From NCBI RefSeq assembly GCF_039543665.1, contig NZ_BAABKE010000009.1, positions 1 to 64,000 on the forward strand: a DNA stretch of 64,000 nt, read 5' to 3'. Below are positions 44,300-53,023 of the stretch, piece after piece (within the stretch, counting starts at the first letter, position 1; every line of letters begins with the position of its first letter). Source of the DNA: Wohlfahrtiimonas larvae (lineage in GTDB: Bacteria > Pseudomonadota > Gammaproteobacteria > Cardiobacteriales > Wohlfahrtiimonadaceae). The notes beneath the pieces were generated by a model. It was given only the letters and a program-made list of their open reading frames with translations. It searched no databases and was not told the DNA's origin. The translations under genes were made by a program, and so were the position numbers.

Positions 44300-45040
44300 A
44301 TGAAGAAAAAATTAGTATGCATTGTGGTATTGGCGCTAGCCTTATGTTCGTTTGTGTTAGCAGAAGAATGGCGTTTAGGGGTGATGAGTGAAGTAGAGTT
44401 CTTACCTTATAAAAGTGTAAAGAGAGATGTAACTGTTTATCCTATGATTCATTATGATGGTAATCGTTTTTATATAGAAGGAGATGAAGCTGGTATTTAT
44501 CTTTTAAAAAATGAAGATCATCAGCTGAGTTTAGGGTTGGGTTATGATTGGCAAAGTTTTAAACCTAAGGATAGCCGAGCTTGGCAACTGAAACAGTTAA
44601 ATAAACGCAAATCAAGCATTATGGCCAATGTGGATTATACTCTGATCACATCTTATGGTGCATTGAGTACAGAGTTAAGCGCAGATATTCTAGGTAGGAA
44701 TAAAGGTATGACGTTGGATATAGGTTATCTTGCGGTCATCGAAACAGATAATATTACCTTCATTCCTAATATTGGCATTGTGGGTTATAACAGTCGTTAT
44801 AATAATTACTATTATGGTATTTCAGCAAATGAATCCTATCGTTCAGGATTAACTCAATACAAAAGTAAAGCAGGCATTAATCCTTATGCTGAGCTAAGTG
44901 TTGTTTATCAAGTGGCACCTCAGTGGGAAATGTCTGTAACAGGGCGTTATGAATATTTAAGTAAAAAAGTTAGAAATAGCCCAATGGTGAATAAAAAAGA
45001 GAGCTCTTTACTGAAACTTGGAGTTTTGTATCAGTTCTAA
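44300..45040 (+). CDS. MipA/OmpV family outer-membrane protein
   Basis: 246 residues. Signal peptide at residues 1-21 (MKKKLVCIVVLALALCSFVLA). A beta-barrel follows with alternating hydrophobic strands and the family block YNNYYYGISANES, then SGLTQYKSKAGINPY. It ends in a C-terminal Phe (LGVLYQF), as expected for BAM insertion. The family includes scaffolds for murein synthesis/hydrolysis and osmotic-stress porins. It ends 48 bases before the aminotransferase of the next cluster in the same direction, so it might be cotranscribed, but no functional link is known. Confidence 0.85.
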   Translation: MKKKLVCIVVLALALCSFVLAEEWRLGVMSEVEFLPYKSVKRDVTVYPMIHYDGNRFYIEGDEAGIYLLKNEDHQLSLGLGYDWQSFKPKDSRAWQLKQLNKRKSSIMANVDYTLITSYGALSTELSADILGRNKGMTLDIGYLAVIETDNITFIPNIGIVGYNSRYNNYYYGISANESYRSGLTQYKSKAGINPYAELSVVYQVAPQWEMSVTGRYEYLSKKVRNSPMVNKKESSLLKLGVLYQF

Positions 45041-45088
45041 GCGCAATCATTTATAAGTTATAAACTTATGTTCAATGGAGATAATAAA

Positions 45089-46474
45089 ATGTCAAAGCAA
45101 CAAATCGATGAGCGCCAATTACTATTGGATGAAGCAAAATATTGTTCATTTGGTGATACTGTTCATTATGTCGATCCTCCGAAAATTTTTACAAATTGTG
45201 AGGGCAGTTATCTCTTTGATGCAGAAGATAAGCCCTATTTAGATTTACAGATGTGGTATTCAGCGGTTAACTTTGGTTATAAGAATGAACGTTTAGATAA
45301 TGTACTCAAACAACAGATTGATACATTGCCTCAAGTTGCTAGCCAATATTTGCATCCGACAAAAATTGAATTGGCAAAAACGATCGCGCAGGATATGGAG
45401 AAGAAGTTTGGTTTGCCTGGGCGAATTCATTTTAATGTGGGCGGCTCGCAATGCATTGAAGATTCTATGAAAATTGTTCGTAATGCAACTCAAGGTAAAA
45501 GCTTAATGTTTGCCTTTGAAGGTGGTTATCATGGCCGTACTTTGGGGGCATCTTCTATTACATCAAGTTATCGTTATCGCCGTCGTTATGGCCATTTCGG
45601 TGAGCGAGCACAGTTTATTCCATTTCCTTATCCATTCCGCCGCCCAAAAGGTATGACAGCAGAAGAATATGGTGAAAAATGTGTTAATGAATTTGCGCGT
45701 TTATTTGAAACAGAATATAACGGCGTTTGGGACCCGAAAGTTTCTGAAGCAGAATATGCAGCATTTTATGTCGAAGCAATTCAGGGCACAGGCGGTTATG
45801 TAATTCCACCGCGTAATTTCTTTAAAGGCTTAAAGAAAGTATTGGATCAATATGGCATTCTTTTGGTTGTAGATGAAATCCAAATGGGCTTTTATCGTAC
45901 AGGTAAGTTATGGGCGATTGAGCATTTTGATGTCACACCAGATGTTCTTGTATTTGCAAAAGCATTAACAAATGGTATGAATCCGTTAGGTGGATTGTGG
46001 GCACGCGAAGAGTTAATTAATCCTGAAGTATTTCCACCAGGATCAACACATTCAACATTTGCATCAAATCCATTAGGAACAGCATTGGGTTTAGAGGTAT
46101 TGAAAATGACGCAAGAAATCGACTATGAAAAAATGGTTTCTGAAAAAGGGGAATATTTCTTAGAAGGTTTGCGTGAACTTCAAAAACGCCATGTTGAAAT
46201 TGGTGATGTGGATGGATTGGGCTTAGCATTGCGTGCAGAAATTTGTACAGATGATGGTTTTACACCGAATAAAGCACTGTTGGATAAAATGGTAGATATC
46301 GGCTTAGCGGGCGATTTGGATTGGAATGGTAGTAAAATGGGCTTGGTATTAGATGTGGGTGGTTACTACAAAAACGTGATCACGCTTGCGCCATCATTGC
46401 ACATTTCTAAAGAAGAAATTGATCAAGGCTTAGCGTTATTAGATCAATTACTGACTCGCGCTAAAAAAGCTTAA
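45089..46474 (+). CDS. Class III PLP-dependent aminotransferase
   Basis: 461 residues from the ATG at 45089, with GGAG 8 bases upstream (an earlier ATG at 45068 is weaker). Fold-type I, class III family, like omega-aminotransferases that act on ornithine, diaminobutyrate, GABA or polyamines. Motifs: GGYHGRTLGA, VVDEIQMGFYRTG (PLP Asp) and FAKALTNGMNPLGG with catalytic Lys291. The substrate cannot be called. It heads a co-oriented cluster with an acyltransferase, an arginase-fold enzyme, two hydrolytic enzymes and two small exporters, which suggests a di-amine or amino-acid derivative. A terminator-like hairpin follows. Confidence 0.88.
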   Translation: MSKQQIDERQLLLDEAKYCSFGDTVHYVDPPKIFTNCEGSYLFDAEDKPYLDLQMWYSAVNFGYKNERLDNVLKQQIDTLPQVASQYLHPTKIELAKTIAQDMEKKFGLPGRIHFNVGGSQCIEDSMKIVRNATQGKSLMFAFEGGYHGRTLGASSITSSYRYRRRYGHFGERAQFIPFPYPFRRPKGMTAEEYGEKCVNEFARLFETEYNGVWDPKVSEAEYAAFYVEAIQGTGGYVIPPRNFFKGLKKVLDQYGILLVVDEIQMGFYRTGKLWAIEHFDVTPDVLVFAKALTNGMNPLGGLWAREELINPEVFPPGSTHSTFASNPLGTALGLEVLKMTQEIDYEKMVSEKGEYFLEGLRELQKRHVEIGDVDGLGLALRAEICTDDGFTPNKALLDKMVDIGLAGDLDWNGSKMGLVLDVGGYYKNVITLAPSLHISKEEIDQGLALLDQLLTRAKKA

Positions 46475-46504
46475 GAATTTTTATTCATTCAATCTCATAG
46501 ATGA

Positions 46505-46541
46505 CTATCCTCTTCAATGATTTGAAGGGGATAGCTTTTTT
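46505..46541 (+). terminator. Terminator or attenuator between the aminotransferase and acyltransferase genes
   Basis: 13-bp stem ctatcctcttcaa/ttgaaggggatag (one G-U) with a 4-base loop, then cttttttgg. The T-run ends one base before the GGAGG of the next gene, which leaves no room for a promoter after it. Confidence 0.75.
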
Positions 46542-46550
46542 GGAGGCATT

Positions 46551-47621
46551 GTGCGGTATAGAAATCAACTCGAACCAAATGAATTGATTCACAGTTTTCA
46601 GCTGCATCCACCTTATCATTTTAAGATATTGGATTATACGGAAGGATTGCCTGTATTTAGTGCCAAGTTTGATTTATTGACGACGGCAGAAGATGATTTT
46701 CGCCAAAAAATAACTCGTATGCCTTTATATCATCTATGGAAGCGATGGTTATCGGTTCAAGCGTGTTTTATTGGTACTACGGTTTCTGAATATGCGTTAT
46801 TTCCTCATAATCAAACTGAATCAATGACGGCTGAATCTATACAAAAGACTTATGCTCAAGATTATACTTTGACAATCGTTAAAGATATTCCATCGCATTC
46901 ACCATTATTGTGTGATGAAGATAATCGTTATGCAAAAAATTTGTTGAAAGCACTTCGTGAGATTGGTTTTATTGTGTTGTCAGGACAAGCATTAGCATGG
47001 GTTCCGATAGATTTTTCATCTATAGATGATTATATTCAGCGGTTATCAAGCGGCCGAAGAAAAGATATGCGCCGTAAATTACGTAAAAGTGCCGATGTCG
47101 TGATTAATAAAGTTATGTTGGGTGATGAATCATTTCAAGATGAAGCATTGTTAGCGCAATATTATGAATTGTATCTAAACGTATTTCAGCAAAGTGAAAT
47201 TCATTTTGATCAATTGAGCCGAGAGTTTTTTACGACAATTTTACAAGATCAATCCAGTAATGGAATTGTCTTTACTTACTATCATCAAGATCAGCTGATT
47301 GGTTATAACATTTGTTATGAAGTGAATCATAAGTTGATTGATAAATATGTGGGATTTGTGTATCCCCAAGCGCGTGATAAAAATCTCTATTATTTAAGCT
47401 GGTTTCATAATCTCGAATATGCATTAAAGCAAGGTTTAACGCATTATGTTGCAGGTTGGACAGATCCTGAAATTAAATCTTATTTAGGGGCAAGTTTTAC
47501 TTTGACGCAACACGCTGTTTATGTGAAAAACCCAATATTACGTGCGATATTGAAACCGTTGAGTCGTTATTTTGAAAGCGATGCATTAACATTGGAGCAA
47601 TTATCGGAGAAGCGTCAATAA
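46551..47621 (+). CDS. FemAB/GNAT-like acyltransferase
   Basis: 356 residues. The central part (about 150-330) resembles the GNAT/FemAB fold of BioF2-like acetyltransferases, with the basic SSGRRKDMRRKLRKS segment near residue 160 and LIGYNICYEV followed by DKYVGFVYPQARD in the substrate/CoA region. The N-terminal 120 residues are unassigned. Start GTG with GGAGG a few bases upstream. It likely acylates an amine or links an amino acid to one. It abuts the arginase-fold gene by one base (TAATG). Function is inferred from fold-level resemblance only. Confidence 0.7.
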   Translation: MRYRNQLEPNELIHSFQLHPPYHFKILDYTEGLPVFSAKFDLLTTAEDDFRQKITRMPLYHLWKRWLSVQACFIGTTVSEYALFPHNQTESMTAESIQKTYAQDYTLTIVKDIPSHSPLLCDEDNRYAKNLLKALREIGFIVLSGQALAWVPIDFSSIDDYIQRLSSGRRKDMRRKLRKSADVVINKVMLGDESFQDEALLAQYYELYLNVFQQSEIHFDQLSREFFTTILQDQSSNGIVFTYYHQDQLIGYNICYEVNHKLIDKYVGFVYPQARDKNLYYLSWFHNLEYALKQGLTHYVAGWTDPEIKSYLGASFTLTQHAVYVKNPILRAILKPLSRYFESDALTLEQLSEKRQ

Positions 47622-48487
47622 TGGCAGAATCATTAGTGCTGAATTTTGATAACAGTGTAACAATTCAATCTGTACAATCAATTAACTTAACTGCGCTTCA
47701 AGAACAGATTCGGTTTGGCTGTAGTATGAAAAAATGGGATGCATTGACTTCATTTCTAGATCAAAATATGCCAGACGAATATCATACTGTTCTAATGGGA
47801 AGCGGTGATTACCATCATTTAAGTTATTATTTAATCAATAGATTATCACAAAAAGCTCAGAAACCATTTCAAGTTGTGGTATTGGATAATCATCCTGACA
47901 ATATGCGTTTCCCTTTTGGTATTCATTGTGGTTCTTGGATTTCTTATGTGGCTAATTTACCTTGGGTTAGCCATATACATGTTGTGGGGATTACATCAAG
48001 TGATGTAACCGTCAAGCATTCATGGGAAACACGTTTAAAACCACTGTACCAAAAGAAATTGACCAATTGGTGTATTGGCGTTGATACTAGTTGGGCGAAT
48101 ACTATTGGGTTGATGGATAGTTTCCGTTCTTTTGAAACAAAAGAATCAATGATGACAGCATTAACAACAGAATTGCAAAGTACATCACTGGATGCTTATT
48201 TATCCATTGATAAAGATGTTTTTGCACCTGAAGTTGTGCAAACAAATTGGGATCAGGGCATTTTATTAGAAGATGATGTGATGGGTATTATTGATATTTT
48301 ACAACCTAATTTGATCGGCAGTGATATTACAGGTGAAGTATCAATCTATGAATATCAGGCATGGTGGAAGAGATTTTTAAGTGGTTTAGATCAGCAAGTG
48401 GCAATTTCACAAGTGGATATTGTGACTTGGCAGCAGCAACAAAATCAATTGAATGAAAGATTATTGATAAAAATAAATACTGACTAG
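47621..48487 (+). CDS. Arginase/agmatinase-fold ureohydrolase-like protein
   Basis: 288 residues. The ureohydrolase metal motifs are visible: GSGDYHH (His65/His66), VVLDNHPDN (Asp89, His91, Asp93) and YLSIDKDVFAPE (Asp197, Asp199). These would bind two Mn ions. The family hydrolyses guanidino groups (arginine, agmatine, guanidinobutyrate) or formimino groups. The exact substrate is unclear, and motif 1 is variant from GGDHS. Translationally coupled to the acyltransferase. In this cluster it could release urea or an amine from a conjugated precursor. Confidence 0.75.
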   Translation: MAESLVLNFDNSVTIQSVQSINLTALQEQIRFGCSMKKWDALTSFLDQNMPDEYHTVLMGSGDYHHLSYYLINRLSQKAQKPFQVVVLDNHPDNMRFPFGIHCGSWISYVANLPWVSHIHVVGITSSDVTVKHSWETRLKPLYQKKLTNWCIGVDTSWANTIGLMDSFRSFETKESMMTALTTELQSTSLDAYLSIDKDVFAPEVVQTNWDQGILLEDDVMGIIDILQPNLIGSDITGEVSIYEYQAWWKRFLSGLDQQVAISQVDIVTWQQQQNQLNERLLIKINTD

Positions 48488-48526
48488 TCAATAATGATAG
48501 AGATTAAGATTTAAGGTGAAAATTAG

Positions 48527-49165
48527 ATGATGACGTCCATTTTTTTATGTGATTTTGATGGCACAATTAGTTTAAAAGATGTCACGGATGAATTGTTAAT
48601 GCGTTTTGGTAAAGAAGGTGTGGTTGAGCTTGAAGAAGCATGGGAACAAGGTGAAATAGGTTCCAAAGAATGTATGGCGGGGCAAGTGGCATTATTGGAT
48701 ATGAATCAAGCACAATTAGATAATTGTTTGGCAGACATTGCCATTGATCCTGCTTTTAGAGAATTTGTTGCATTTGCCGAGGCCAAAAATATTCCGATTC
48801 AAATCGTGAGTGATGGCTTGGATTATGCGATTGCGAAAATCTTGGCATATAACAATATTCCTGATATGCCGATTTTGGCTAACCATTTAGTGAACACAGG
48901 CGAGCGCAGTTGGGCATTAGAATTTCCTTATTCAGCTGAATCATGCAAGAAAAAAAGTGGCAATTGTAAATGTCAGCAATCGGATGCGCTTTATCACGCC
49001 TATGATCAAATTTTTTACGTAGGGGATGGCTCTTCTGATTATTGCGTATCTCATGAAGTTAACTTGGTATATGCTAAAGACAAATTAATTCAATATTGTG
49101 AGAACAAAGGTATTCGGTATCAGCCGATTCATAGTTTTTCAGATATTATAGAGTCATTATCCTAA
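48527..49165 (+). CDS. HAD-superfamily phosphatase (MtnX/SerB-like)
   Basis: 212 residues. HAD motif I is CDFDGT (Asp9 nucleophile, Asp11), motif II is IQIVSDGLD, and motif IV is FYVGDGSSDYC. A C1 helical cap lies between motifs I and II. It most resembles MtnX/phosphoserine-phosphatase-like HAD-IB enzymes. A cysteine pair in the middle (SCKKKSGNCKC) is unusual and could bind a metal. It removes a phosphate from a small metabolite. Fourth gene of the cluster. Confidence 0.8.
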   Translation: MMTSIFLCDFDGTISLKDVTDELLMRFGKEGVVELEEAWEQGEIGSKECMAGQVALLDMNQAQLDNCLADIAIDPAFREFVAFAEAKNIPIQIVSDGLDYAIAKILAYNNIPDMPILANHLVNTGERSWALEFPYSAESCKKKSGNCKCQQSDALYHAYDQIFYVGDGSSDYCVSHEVNLVYAKDKLIQYCENKGIRYQPIHSFSDIIESLS

Positions 49166-49183
49166 GTAGGGAGAAAAATAATT

Positions 49184-50026
49184 ATGGTTAAAGATGTAAG
49201 CTTCCTATTAGAAGGTGAGGCAGTAGAAGGACGTAAAGTGGGGGTGTTATTGATTCATGGTTTGACAGGTACACCTAATGAAATGCGCATTACTGCAAAA
49301 GGGTTGAATCGTGCAGGATGTTATGTCTATGCGATGCAAATTGCAGGGCATTGTGGCGATGAAGCTGATTTAAACGCAACGACTTATTCTGATTGGTATC
49401 AAAGCGTTGTAGACGCTGCTCAAAAGTTAAAAAAAGAAGTCGATCATCTATTTGTAGGTGGTTTATCCATGGGGGCAGTTTTGGCATTAAAACTTGCTGC
49501 AGAAGAGCCTAAAATGGTGGATGGTGTAATTTGTTATGCGACAACATTCAAATATGATGGGTGGAGCATGCCATTTTATGCAAAACATTTCTTTTTCTTA
49601 CTGACATGGTTTAAGCGTTTGGGAATTTTTCAAGATAAGAAGTTTGCAGAAGAACCACCTTATGGTTTAAAAGATGAAAAAATTCGCCAAGCGGTTTCAA
49701 GTAGTATGTTGGATGGCGATAGTGCCGCGGCGGGATTAGCCAATAATCCATATCCTGCTTTGGCTGAAATGCTATATCTATCTCGAGATGTGAAGGCAAA
49801 ATTGCCGAAAGTAACAGCACCAACACTCATCATGCATTCTAGTAATGATGATATTGCGAGTGTTAAATCTAATGCTAAAGTCATTGAAGATAATGTGAGT
49901 GGGCCGACCACGTTAGTCTTATTAGAAGATAGCTACCATTTGATTACCATTGATCGGGAGCGAAAATTTGTGATTCAACAAACGGTTGAATTTATCAATG
50001 AAACAGTCGGTGTTTTATCAGTATGA
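49184..50026 (+). CDS. Alpha/beta hydrolase (carboxylesterase-like)
   Basis: 280 residues. Alpha/beta-hydrolase fold with the oxyanion HGLTGTPNEM (residues 25-34), nucleophile GLSMGA (Ser95), the acid in MHSSNDDIAS and the His in DSYHLITID. The architecture matches Est30/monoacylglycerol-lipase-like carboxylesterases. It may hydrolyse or transfer an ester or amide in the pathway. The stop overlaps the next start as ATGA. Confidence 0.82.
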   Translation: MVKDVSFLLEGEAVEGRKVGVLLIHGLTGTPNEMRITAKGLNRAGCYVYAMQIAGHCGDEADLNATTYSDWYQSVVDAAQKLKKEVDHLFVGGLSMGAVLALKLAAEEPKMVDGVICYATTFKYDGWSMPFYAKHFFFLLTWFKRLGIFQDKKFAEEPPYGLKDEKIRQAVSSSMLDGDSAAAGLANNPYPALAEMLYLSRDVKAKLPKVTAPTLIMHSSNDDIASVKSNAKVIEDNVSGPTTLVLLEDSYHLITIDRERKFVIQQTVEFINETVGVLSV

Positions 50027-50382
50027 CTTGGCTAATGATAACTTTGTGGATAGCCAATGTTGCCTTTGATACGATTGGGCAAATTTCGTTTAAATATGCT
50101 GCAACAGTACAAGAAGAAGGGCAATCGATCTTTGACTATTGGAAAGGACTGCTGAAAAATATATGGCTTTGGATTGGGATTTTGTCATATATTTTGGAGT
50201 TTTTCTTATGGCTAGCATTTTTGACGCTTGTGCCATTGTCGCAAGGTGTTTTATTGGCTTCTCTGAATATCATTACGATCATGCTCGCGGGGCGTTTGCT
50301 TTTCAATGAGAAATTGATTCCACTTCGGATCATAGGCATTGTCTTTGTACTGGCTGGCGTGATTGTTGTAGGAGCATTTTGA
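50023..50382 (+). CDS. SMR/EamA-type small membrane transporter, subunit 1
   Basis: 119 residues with four membrane helices (about 3-22, 45-65, 70-92 and 98-117). The DTIGQISFKYAA segment in helix 1 takes the place of the Glu site typical of SMR drug exporters. The order of two small four-helix genes in tandem resembles paired heterodimers such as MdtIJ or ArnEF. It probably exports or flips the product of the cluster. Coupled to the hydrolase gene and to its partner. Confidence 0.72.
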   Translation: MTWLMITLWIANVAFDTIGQISFKYAATVQEEGQSIFDYWKGLLKNIWLWIGILSYILEFFLWLAFLTLVPLSQGVLLASLNIITIMLAGRLLFNEKLIPLRIIGIVFVLAGVIVVGAF

Positions 50383-50786
50383 TGAAAAAATTTTATTTGA
50401 TTGGCTTTGGTATTTTGCTTCTATTTGATACGCTTGGGCAAACAAGTTTTAAACTTGCAGCAATTGCTGCAGAACCCTTAGAATTGGGACTAGAATGGTT
50501 TGTTCGTGTGTTTATGAATCCTTGGATTTATATTGCGATTATTGCATACATTGCAACATTTTTTGCATGGATGACATTATTAAAACATGCACCTGTTGGC
50601 CCTGCATTTGCGGCCGCGCACATGGAAGTTGTAACGGTGATGATTGTTTCTGTTTGGGTTTTTAATGATGAGATCACATGGCAACGATTAATCGGGGCGA
50701 TATTGATCATTACAGGCATTATTTTCTTAGCTTTTGCTGAAAAACAGGTATTAGCACAAGAAAAGAAATCACATCAAGAATATTGA
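50382..50786 (+). CDS. SMR/EamA-type small membrane transporter, subunit 2
   Basis: 134 residues from the ATG at 50382 (overlapping the previous stop as TGATG; GGAG 7 bases upstream). Four membrane helices, with DTLGQTSFKLAA in helix 1 matching its partner, and a hydrophilic tail (EKQVLAQEKKSHQEY). The parallel DTxGQxSFK motif shows that the two genes are paralogous. Likely works as a heterodimer with subunit 1. Last gene of the cluster. Confidence 0.72.
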   Translation: MKKFYLIGFGILLLFDTLGQTSFKLAAIAAEPLELGLEWFVRVFMNPWIYIAIIAYIATFFAWMTLLKHAPVGPAFAAAHMEVVTVMIVSVWVFNDEITWQRLIGAILIITGIIFLAFAEKQVLAQEKKSHQEY

Positions 50787-50808
50787 TATGACCTTATAGT
50801 AAAATCTG

Positions 50809-50828
50809 GCTAATGATTAGCTTTTTTT
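50809..50828 (+). terminator. Terminator of the metabolic cluster
   Basis: Stem gctaa/ttagc with a 3-base loop followed by seven T residues, 23 bases after the last transporter gene. Confidence 0.6.
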
Positions 50829-50847
50829 AAAGCAATTTACCTATAGA

Positions 50848-50878
50848 ATATCCCGCCTGCAGGCGGGATATTTGTATT
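50848..50878. terminator. GC-rich hairpin between the cluster and purB
   Basis: Perfect 10-bp stem atatcccgcc/ggcgggatat with loop tgca. It can back up the upstream terminator or act on the convergent purB transcript, but the T-run is weak on both sides. Confidence 0.55.
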
Positions 50879-50892
50879 GATAGGAATGCGGA

Positions 50893-52260
50893 TTAGATTT
50901 TTTTCGCTAATTCAACCGCTTTACCAATGTAGTTATGTGGTGTTAATTTTTTCAACTCCACTTTCACATCTTCAGGCAGTTCTAAAGAATCAATGAATAG
51001 AGATAATTTTTCTGCACTGATCTTTTGGCCGCGAGTTAATGCTTTCAATTTTTCATATGGTGATTCAATGTTATAACGGCGCATTACAGTTTGGATTGGT
51101 TCTGCTAATACTTCCCAGTTTAAATCTAAATCTTTGCTGATGATTGCTTCGTTCACTTCTAATTTGCCTAAACCTTTTTGTAAGCTCTTATAAGCAATCA
51201 AAGTGTAACCGAATGCTGAACCTAAGCTACGCAATACTGTTGAGTCGCTCAAGTCACGTTGCCATCTTGAAATTGGTAATTTTTCAGCAAAGTGAATGAA
51301 CAATGCATTAGAAATACCGAAGTTACCTTCAGCATTTTCAAAGTCGATTGGGTTAACTTTGTGTGGCATTGTAGAAGAACCAACTTCACCTTCGATCACT
51401 TTTTGTTTGAAGTAACCTAAGCTAATGTAACCCCAAATATCACGCGCTAAATCGATCATGATTGTGTTTGAGCGGCTCATAATGTGTGATAGCTCAGCAA
51501 CGTAATCATGTGGCTCGATTTGTGTTGAGTAAGGCATGAAGCTTAAACCTAAATGATTGATCACTAAGTTTTGAGCATGCGCTTCCCAATCAACTGCAGG
51601 GTAAGCAACCATGTGCGCATTGTAGTTCCCTACAGCACCGTTGATTTTACCGAAGAATTCAAATGTTTCTAATGCTTTGAATTGGCGCTCTAAACGGTAA
51701 ACAACGTTCGCCATCTCTTTACCTAAGGTTGATGGCGTTGCTGATTGACCATGTGTGCGTGACAATAATGGGATTTCAGCAAATTCGTGTGCCATTGAGC
51801 GTAATGTTGCAATGATCGCTGATAATTCAGGTTTCACAACATTATTAATGCTTTCTTTCAACATCAAAGCATAAGACAAGTTATTGATGTCTTCTGATGT
51901 ACAGGCAAAGTGAATGAATTCAGAATATTCTGCGATTTCAGGCACAGCTTTGAATGCATTTTTTAACCAATATTCAACGGCTTTTACATCGTGATTTGTT
52001 GTTTTTTCAATTTCTTTAACGGCTTTAGCATCTTCTGGTGAGAAGGCAGCATAAATATCACGAAGTTTTTGCACATCTTCTTTTGAGAATGTAGGAACTT
52101 CAGGAATGCCCGCATTTTCTGACAATGCGATGAACCATTCAATTTCAACAGTGATACGCGCTTTAACCAAGCCATATTCACTCATGATGCTTTGTAATGG
52201 TGATGTCTGTCTTGAATAACGTCCATCGAGTGGAGAGAGTGCAGTAATTGCATCCAACAT
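50893..52260 (-). CDS. purB: Adenylosuccinate lyase
   Basis: 455 residues. It catalyses two steps of purine synthesis (SAICAR to AICAR, adenylosuccinate to AMP). Signature loop GSSTMPHKVNPIDFENAEG near residue 295, THGQSATPSTLGKEMAN with a catalytic His, and ACTSEDINN. E. coli-type length. It begins 2 bases after the DUF423 gene, so helicase, arsC-like, DUF423 and purB look like one operon. Confidence 0.97.
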   Translation of the reverse strand: MLDAITALSPLDGRYSRQTSPLQSIMSEYGLVKARITVEIEWFIALSENAGIPEVPTFSKEDVQKLRDIYAAFSPEDAKAVKEIEKTTNHDVKAVEYWLKNAFKAVPEIAEYSEFIHFACTSEDINNLSYALMLKESINNVVKPELSAIIATLRSMAHEFAEIPLLSRTHGQSATPSTLGKEMANVVYRLERQFKALETFEFFGKINGAVGNYNAHMVAYPAVDWEAHAQNLVINHLGLSFMPYSTQIEPHDYVAELSHIMSRSNTIMIDLARDIWGYISLGYFKQKVIEGEVGSSTMPHKVNPIDFENAEGNFGISNALFIHFAEKLPISRWQRDLSDSTVLRSLGSAFGYTLIAYKSLQKGLGKLEVNEAIISKDLDLNWEVLAEPIQTVMRRYNIESPYEKLKALTRGQKISAEKLSLFIDSLELPEDVKVELKKLTPHNYIGKAVELAKKI

Positions 52261-52262
52261 AT

Positions 52263-52664
52263 TTAAGCCCCTTTAGGAATAACAATGTTTGAAGAAGATT
52301 TAAAACAACCAATAAAAACCAATAACCACGCAGCCATGAATGAAACGCCACCAATCGGTGCGATCATGCCAAACATTTTAATGTTCGTGAGTGCGATGGT
52401 ATATAAACTGCCAGCAAAACAAAAAATACCAATCGTGAATAAGAGATTGGCAACAAAGAAACAGCGCGATGTTTTGAAGAAATATGCAGCAAGCGTTGTG
52501 ATGATGATCGCCATACCGTGCGTCATTTGGTAATACGTGGCTCGTTCCCATAAGCCTAAACCATAACTATCCAAATGTGGCTTTAATGCATGAGCACCAA
52601 ACGCACCGAGCCCAACTGCTAAAGCGCAGAATAATCCGCCAATGATAAAGAAATTACGCATCAT
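52263..52664 (-). CDS. DUF423 family membrane protein
   Basis: 133 residues with four membrane helices. It has the DUF423 (E. coli YgdD) pattern: LAVGLGAFGAHALKPHL near the N-terminus, WERATYYQMTHGMAI, and FAGSLYTIALTNIKMFGMIAPIGG. Function unknown. The start overlaps the previous gene's stop by one base. SD-like gagga precedes the ATG. Confidence 0.88.
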   Translation of the reverse strand: MMRNFFIIGGLFCALAVGLGAFGAHALKPHLDSYGLGLWERATYYQMTHGMAIIITTLAAYFFKTSRCFFVANLLFTIGIFCFAGSLYTIALTNIKMFGMIAPIGGVSFMAAWLLVFIGCFKSSSNIVIPKGA

Positions 52665-53020
52665 TAATCCTCAAATAGTTCAAATAATACAGTGTGATCA
52701 GGGCGGCCAATTTTCGCTTGTTTGTGTGCATTAACTACAATCGGGCGCTCCATTAATTGTGAATTTTGAGATAAAAATTCTAGCTTTTGATCCAATGTCC
52801 AAGCATTCCATTGTTCGCTGATCGTTAAAAAGCCATCATCTTTTTTACGGATCATGGCTTCAATATCGTTATTTAACTGCGTGCAAAGAATGCGTAATTT
52901 ATCAATAGAAGGAGGATTCTCAATATAATTGATGATTTGAAATTCAACGCCTTTATCTTTTAAGAGATCAAAAGCGGCATTGGATTTAGAGCAATTGCTA
53001 TTGTGATAAATTGTCCACAT
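52664..53020 (-). CDS. ArsC/Spx-family reductase (arsenate reductase-like)
   Basis: 118 residues. Thioredoxin-fold ArsC family: IYHNSNCSKSNAAFDLL with Cys10 and LMERPIVVN with the conserved Arg-Pro. It lacks the CxxC of Spx. Enzymes of this type reduce arsenate with glutaredoxin and glutathione, although many YffB/ArsC-like members have no proven substrate. No ars operon is present. It sits between the helicase and DUF423 genes with almost no gaps. Confidence 0.85.
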   Translation of the reverse strand: MWTIYHNSNCSKSNAAFDLLKDKGVEFQIINYIENPPSIDKLRILCTQLNNDIEAMIRKKDDGFLTISEQWNAWTLDQKLEFLSQNSQLMERPIVVNAHKQAKIGRPDHTVLFELFED

Positions 53021-53023
53021 GAT

